A DNA stretch of 64,000 nt, taken from Astrocystis sublimbata. Taxonomy: Eukaryota > Ascomycota > Sordariomycetes > Xylariales > Xylariaceae. The notes below the pieces were generated by a model. It was not told the DNA's origin, made no database searches, and saw only the letters and a list, made by a program, of their open reading frames with translations. The stretch covers positions 62,001 to 126,000 of the forward strand of contig JAJNNY010000077.1 in the NCBI GenBank assembly GCA_022453515.1. The letters run 5' to 3'. Both the position numbers and the translations under genes were made by a program. The number at the start of each line of letters is the position of its first letter. The first letter of the stretch is position 1. Of this stretch, positions 57,738-64,000 are shown piece by piece.

Positions 57738-60700
57738 TTAGAAGTCGATGAGGTTCACTTCGGGTTCCTCAATTGCACAATTAGCGTCCAAGTCGCACAC
57801 CGTGCTGGAATACTCCCATTCCGGACTGTCCTCCAAGACGCGAACCCGGTCAGCTCTTCCCGCGTCATTGGCATCGTCGCTACCGGTAAGAACAAGCGGA
57901 TGACCGCCGTTGGTGGCATCTGCAAGTCCAGACATGCTCAAGTAGGTACCGGGAACTTCTATCTGCGACACGATACTGTCGACGATGTCGCGTGGTTCCT
58001 GGGATAGGCAGGGTGAGATACCGTTCTCTGCCGACGATCTTTCGACAAGCTCAGGCGTTGGAGTTCTCACGTTCTCTGCAACACCTCGTTCCCGTACGTT
58101 GCGTGTCCCACCCGTGCCCAGCGTGACCTGGCGAAAAGTCTCCGTCATCTTCGGAAAATCCCCATTACCACTGCTAGAGGAATGGCTAGAGCTGGACGAC
58201 TGGAGGTACTCTTGTCGTTGTTGTGCATCATGCTGTCGAGCGTCAAACTTTGTCCACTCTAGTGCAGATGTGCCTGAGCTTACAGGGCGACCGAATGCTG
58301 TACCGCGACCGTTGAAACCACGGCCGCGTGGTGCGTAGCCACCACGACGAATTCGCCCAACGCGCCCATCGCTTCCTGCAAATGGCAAAGCAACTGAATT
58401 GCGAGCGAATCGGTTCACCTGGATTCCATTTCTGAACGTATCGTCGTCCCAAACCTCGTCGGTGTGATATGCGCCCGAAAAGCCTTCACATTGGCAATGG
58501 CAATCTTCACCACAGAGCATCTCACACTTGTGCCCACAACTCAAAGCTCGTGCACAAGGCTCGAGGCAGATCAGTCGTTCATGTTGCACCCTGAAAACAC
58601 CACGTTAGTAATGGGAACCTGCCAGTCTTCCAATGTTCAGCAAGATTGGATCATCATACCAATGACAACGGCGACCGCAGTCATGACCGCAATCAAGCTT
58701 TTCCGGACAATGCTCTGCGCAACCGCCATGATATTTTAGCCACTCGTCAGGGTGGGTAATCCATGACGTTCTGTTGTGCTGCTGACAAGTGATGGGCAGT
58801 CTCTCATCTGAGCCAAGTCGGTTGTGGGCACGGAATATTGCAGCAACCGGTGCCCACATCTTTCGTGACTCGTCGCATGCCTGTTCTAGATTGGTCAAGT
58901 TGCCGAATATGTAGAAGCCACGGCGGGCGCGGCTGATGGCGACAACTCCTCGGTTGCTGTCACGAAGGAAGCCCGCTTTGTGTGGTCCATCGCGACCGTT
59001 GCTGCGAACTAGGGACAGGATCACGATCTCATTCTCCTCGCCTTGATACGAGTCAACAGTTCGAACATTCCTGAAAGGTTCTCGGTGCTTTAGTCTTCTG
59101 AACCTGCCTAGCAGCTTCTTGCACTGTCCTCTGTAGAAAGTCAACACCGTGATCTCGGTACCTTTGACGCCGTTCATCATCAGATAGTCGATAAATCGCA
59201 CGATCATCTCGGCTTCAAGACAGTTGTACTTGCTCAAATTTTCATCTATTCCTTCATACCACGTATGATGGAACCAAAAGGACTGCTGCGCCATACCGGG
59301 GATAGCTGGGCGTGCATTGGGCTGGCAAACTACCGGATGGTCTTCCAAGTGGGGATAGAAAGGGTTCAGAACCTCTCTGAGAATGGGACTCATTCTGCGC
59401 TGCATGTTCAGCATCGTGTAGGGCATGTCTTGCGTGACGAGTCGCTCAAACATGGAAACGCGGATGTTGTACGGAGGCTCGTCAAGGATAGGGGTATCGC
59501 ACTGTGGCGTCAATTGCTGGTGATCACCAACAAGAATGAGCTGCTGGAGCGACGGGTATACGGCAGAGAGAATACTCGCCTCTTTTGCTTCTGCGGCTTC
59601 TTCGATGAGCATTGTACGAGGCTTGAGAGCCGCAATCAAACCCCGATATTTGCACAGGCCAGTGGTCGTACATCCGATGATCTCGATTTGGGCCATCTTG
59701 ATACAGCGTAAGTCCCTGAACCATCTGTTGGTTTTCAAGTCATTGCACAGTCGAGCGCTCTCTGTCAGCTCGGCGCGGAACTTTGCGAGGTGGAGACGCA
59801 GTAGCTCTCGTTGCCAGTACTGGTAAATTGCACCTCTGTAACCCTCGCTAACATCCCACAGGTTGTCCCTCTTGAGCTCGTTGCGAATGACTAGGTCCGT
59901 CTCTGTGTGCCGTCGGGGATTGGCTCCGGTCCACTGGTATTTGATTGGAACCCATTTGCCATAGACCCCATCATCTTCATCATCGGCAATGCGGTCATCT
60001 AGCTCGATATCGAAGTCTTCAGCATCAGCATCCACCGACTCGTCATCTTCTAGATCTTCAAAGTCCGGATCGATTGAGTTCATGGATGATGCCTCAATAC
60101 GCTGCTCGCCGAGCCATTGAGCGAGCGGGCTGCTTGTCTCATCTTCATCGGAGGCATGAGACCACCCGTCTTCAGCTAGAAGAGAATCCAGCTGCTTCTG
60201 TGTGATGAGACCTGCTGCTTGAAGAGCTTCGGGGTCAATTAGCTCATCTGAGAAGATGCTGGTTACAAGCTCCTCTACCCTAGCTGTGTTCTTTCTATAT
60301 GCCGAATCAATTGGTCTGTAATCTCCGTCTACTTTGTGTCGGGGCGGCTTAGTGTGCTGACGCAACTGGTACATGCTATGGCGTTTGATCTCTTCATTCT
60401 GCGTTCGGCCGCCCAAACGGACAGTTTGGTAGCCTAGATTGATGAAGTGACACAGTATCTGATCAACGGCATGGTTCGTTTGAGCCGCCACAACAATGAC
60501 GTTACGACCGCGCTGTGGTTCGCTGTCTAGCATAATTTGAAGGGCTTGGACAGAGGTAAAGGTCTTGCCGGTTCCAGGAGGGCCTTGCACAATGCTGAGC
60601 TCCCTAGTGAGAATCCGATGAACAGCAGAGAGCTGAGAGTTGTCTAGGTTGCTGTATGTGGGAATATTGTCACCTTGGATACCGTCGCGAACATTGTAGC

Positions 60701-61722
60701 GTTTGAAAGACTCTTTAGCTTCGAAGAGACGCTCGCGGACAGTTTCGGCAGGCAAGGTAGACGAGCCAGGGACGTGATGGATGAGAGAGCGAATGTCCAT
60801 TTCAGGATTCTTCTGAACGTACTCGGCCGGTAGGTCGCTCTTGTCGAGGCGGACTAGGTACTTGTCCAGACGTGTATCATTGCTTGCCACATGTTGCAGT
60901 CCTACCATGCAATGGCGTACGGCCTCAAAATAGCCGCCACGAGCTTCGAGCATAACAAGCTCCGTCGTCGGATCAAGCACCGCATCATTCAAGTTGGCCC
61001 AGAAAATCTGAATAGTGGGCGGATTTCTTTCCAATCCATCGCGAATTGGACGGTCAGCGATGACTGCAGGCATGCAAATGGTTTTGAAGTTGTCAGCTGC
61101 GGTGGATAAGACCACAAGCTTCCCAGTAGCCAGACGTTGGGTTTGTGTCCACCGAATCTTCTTCTCGGCTCGTTGGGTCGAGAACTGGATTCGGCACATG
61201 GGGCCAAGACGAGTCAGGAGCATTCCTTGGATAAAGACCTATGGGTGTTGGTTAGATTTGGAAGCATATGATATATCATTCCCCAGAGAGGTCTTACCTT
61301 GGTGTAGACACATATTTCTCGGTCGTCTACCATGGTAGGATCCTCGCGGTACGTTCTCACCGCGTAACGCAGCATGGTAATAGCTTCTTCACGCTGAAGA
61401 CGATAATGTGTCTCCATGTACGTATTCTTGTCTGGAAACGGATGCTCCCAATCATTGGGCAGGAGACTGTGGATTCTCTCCAGGTCCTCGGGGCTGTTCC
61501 AATCCGGGTTGAGATCTTGAGCTGTCGGGATCTCAGGGTATGTCTGCCACTCAGGTACGCCGACAGATGAGGCAGGATTGAACTTCGTGTGGGCCTTGAT
61601 GATTTCGTACTCATCCTAGAGTTTTCGGTGTCAGTATAGGGCATTGCGGGAGAACTAGCAGGTAAATCAAGTTGTTCATTTACCTTGTACTCCGACCCAA
61701 CGCTTGGTACAGGTGTCTCCAT
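57738..61722 (-). CDS. hrr1: ZNFX1/Hrr1-type SF1 RNA helicase
   Basis: Four exons: 61722-61684, 61615-61298, 61238-58660 and 58590-57738; 1262 aa. The Upf1-like superfamily 1 helicase core shows Walker A GPPGTGKT at 338-345, VVAAQTNHAVDQIL, Walker B LIEEAAEAKE at about 664-672, LVGDHQQLTPQ, RRMSPILREVLNPFYP, TVDSYQGEENEIVILSLVRSN and VVAISRARRGFYIFGN. An acidic insert (residues ~480-545) separates the early motifs. The last intron splits an NF-X1-type zinc-finger segment (CGHDCGRRCH, then CLEPCARALSCGHKCEMLCGEDCHCQC). The family includes S. pombe Hrr1 of the RNA-directed RNA polymerase complex, Neurospora SAD-3 of meiotic silencing and animal ZNFX1. Role here is inferred from family: small-RNA silencing. 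Confidence 0.92.
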
Positions 61723-63780
61723 CTTGATCTAGGAAGTCTGTCAGTCCAAGTGATGATAAGCCAAAAAAGAGAATGAAGGAGAAGAGCAGTGGTGTGATAC
61801 GGGTGCCACGGAATGTTGTGATGTATGCGGGACGAACTGGAAAGTAGGAAGAGGAAGGTAAAGGTTGTCGTGTGGACGCCGTTAGAAGGAGCAAAGTCAA
61901 GAATTGTCAATACGTAGGAAGTGCTGTCTGTACATACGTAGATAGATAGGTAGGCGCCTACTTGATGTAGGCAGCCGATAGGTAGGTAGGTAAAAGATGG
62001 GAAGGAGGTTAGGTAGGAGGAGGTTAGGAGGTAAGTAGGTGGTAGATTTGAGTGGTCCACCACTAGTGGGTGAGTTAGATTGTGAATCTACCTTGGTCAT
62101 ATGCCGTTTTGGCGGCGTGCGATGAGCAATCGTTGTGGTCTAATGGAACGCTGTCAGATCCGGCGCGCCCCATAGAGGAGAACACAAGAAGGGGTCGATG
62201 AGAGAGGGAGGGGGGACGGCAATTGGATGGAATGTACCGCGATGTGTGTGTGTGCGCGCGCTCGCGAGCGTAGATGGGCAATGGAGAGGGAGTGGAAAAG
62301 AGAGAGGAGGGAAGAGGAAGGGTAGAGGGGCAGAAGCACCGGAAAATGTGCTGGGGAATGCGATGGGATCGGGAAGGCGCCTACCTCGAGGAAACAGGCT
62401 CTTGCGGCAGGAGCACTTTCTGTGTTTGAAGACTCACGTGAGAGACTCGCGCGTCACTTTTCTCGCTCTTCAACTCGAGTTGAAGTGCAACGCGAAATGA
62501 ATCAAAACGCAACCAATGGAAACGAAAACGAACTAAAATCTTCTGTGTTCGCGCAAGGCAAGTTACTAGAAGATGGTGACTGTTGTTGATGTTCTCACCA
62601 CGAGGTCTGCAGTGAAGGTGGGCGGTGAAGCGCAGGAGTAGGTGTGGGTGGGTGGTGGTGCATCACCTCGGAGCTGAATGAGAAGAGTAGAGTAGTAAGG
62701 GTAGGGAATGGGAATCGGAGAAAGGATAAGGTAGATGTGTTTGTAGTTACGGTGGTAGGTAGCAGGAGTTGTGGTTTGTTGCCAATGTTACTGGTCGCTT
62801 AGCATGCCGGTTTGCAGGGCCAGTGCTGTTGCAACTCTTGTTGTTGCTTATGCCATCGCTGTGTGTAGCCGCACAAACAATAGCACTTGTGGTAACAGAG
62901 TGCTGGTTGCTTTTGATAAATGCTGCAGGTATCTGCTGATTTTGTGGGTGATGGGGACAGAAAACACGAGGGTGTCTAGGTTGTTTTGAAGAAGCGAGTG
63001 TAGGTAACTGTGAAATAGTGTCATGACTACCTGATGGAGGCCACCGAGCTTGCTTCGTTTCTCCAGGTGTGTACCTCATTACCCGATACAAACCAGCTGC
63101 CTGTCACCGTGCCAGCCAGCAGTAGACTACGAGGATATTTGTGACAGCAAGCAAACATCAAACAACTAGGTGGTTCTGTAAACTTAAGTTCCAGATAACA
63201 GGTTATTAAATATACTTATTTTTGATTAATCATTAATCGACCCAGTCAGCCCAAGAACGTCCATCTTCTGACACTGTACAAGCGACTGGGCAGTTACCAT
63301 ATATGATAGGTATGCTCCCATTACCGTCCTGAGAATATCTCAAACAAGGCTTTCCTACTGAGGACTATGATTAAACCGTTACTCTTCAGGTAGTTTCCCG
63401 AAACATGCCTCAGTCTTTGTCTTCTATCTCGATAGTGACTCACTATTGCCGCAAGTTGGCCACTAGCGTAGAATGATTGAAGTTTGAGGAAGGATATCCC
63501 CTTCCATGAAAGAGTCTTTTCAGATTAAGCAGTGAAATTAAATTGTGCAATACGATAAGATAGCTCAGAGGGACGCCAGGTGTGTTATAGATGATCCCGT
63601 TGATAACTCCTCGACCTTCGTTGTTGCGAAATTCGAGATATGCAGGTTATTACGGCCTTCGCCCTGGGAGTGTATCAAGACAAGGTTGTTTCCGTTTAAG
63701 AGACAAGAGTGGACTGCACAAATAATGATGATATAAATACACAAGCAATCTTCAACTCCAATATCCCAATCGAATGCTCA
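61723..63780. other. Intergenic region, no supported gene
   Basis: About 2 kb. The first 350 bp have GGTAGGTA-type repeats (61.95-62.05 kb), and a CTCTCTCC-type purine/pyrimidine tract surrounds 62.19-62.33 kb in the upstream region of the helicase gene. Open frames are short and unconvincing. Confidence 0.45.
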
Positions 63781-64000
63781 TCATACAGCTTGATGCCACT
63801 GGAACCCCAAGGTTAGCGAACAACACCTGACAAGACAATAGATGGGAAACTTAGTAGTGGGGGCGCAATCACTTACCTTCGTACCATTCGTCTGGCGAAC
63901 CTTCAATTCATACTGCTCCTCGTCAATCATCTTCTGCACAGTCCAATGCATTTTCGGCTCCGAATGCCTAATCCCACGATGCCGACCCAAGTTGATCCGG
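63781..64000 (-). CDS. 3' end of an unidentified gene (truncated by window edge)
   Basis: The last two exons are visible: 64000-63877 (continuing off the window) and 63798-63781, around a 78-bp intron with GTAAGT donor and a CTAAC branch point. The visible C-terminal 46 residues are basic and end KVRQTNGTK, then WHQAV. GRHRGIRHSEPKMHWTVQKMIDEEQY is unassigned. No function is inferred. The short final exon makes the stop position dependent on the splice choice. Confidence 0.6.
   Translation of the reverse strand, partial: RINLGRHRGIRHSEPKMHWTVQKMIDEEQYELKVRQTNGTKVSDCAPTTKFPIYCLVRCCSLTLGFQWHQAV

Overview
The window reads as euchromatic DNA of a filamentous ascomycete (Pezizomycotina, probably a Sordariomycete). 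Genes lie on both strands about 2.5 kb apart. Introns are mostly 55-130 bp, with GTRNGT donors and CTAAC-type branch points. The proteins include fungus-typical families: CFEM, Zn2Cys6, Nup53, Ivy1, Nop6, Cms1, Fmp46 and an Hrr1/SAD-3-like helicase. One transposon is eroded towards A+T in the way repeat-induced point mutation (RIP) does. I joined exons by hand from splice signals and reading-frame continuity, so each multi-exon model is a prediction whose phases close exactly.

Layout. 0-13 kb: a hypothetical protein rich in SUMO-interaction-like motifs (-), a GPI-type CFEM protein (+), the 90S pre-ribosome factor Cms1 (-), a small orphan ORF (-), a kinase-like protein (-), a small Cys-rich ORF (+) and Nop6 (+). 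13.8-25 kb: Rac1 GTPase (-) with a long gene-free upstream region carrying an AAG microsatellite, the kinetochore protein CENP-T (+) converging on the cytochrome oxidase assembly factor Shy1/SURF1 (-), and an AIG2-like protein (-). 25-28 kb: degenerate direct repeats interrupted by a complete but dead Fot1/pogo-type transposon with 52-bp terminal inverted repeats and a TA duplication. 28.5-35 kb: NmrA-like protein (-), a membrane UBX protein (+), a mitochondrial pyruvate carrier subunit (-) and, divergent from it, complex I subunit B8/NDUFA2 (+). 35.9-48.5 kb: a 1904-residue RRM protein (-), Fmp46 (-) divergent from Nup53 (+), and Ivy1 (-). 50-64 kb: a Zn2Cys6 regulator (+) converging on a seven-exon serine carboxypeptidase (-), acyl-protein thioesterase 1 (-), a ZNFX1/Hrr1-type helicase (-) and the 3' end of an unidentified gene (-).

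Most genes are housekeeping and do not form one pathway. Recurring themes are ribosome biogenesis (Cms1, Nop6), mitochondrial inner-membrane function (Shy1, pyruvate carrier, NDUFA2, Fmp46) and genome defence (a silencing-type helicase in the same window as a RIP-like transposon corpse). I see no secondary-metabolite cluster, tRNA, rRNA or CRISPR. I found no clear new multi-gene system. The least explained objects are the giant RRM protein with an unrecognised N-terminal domain, the multi-SIM protein, and the repeat block around the transposon.
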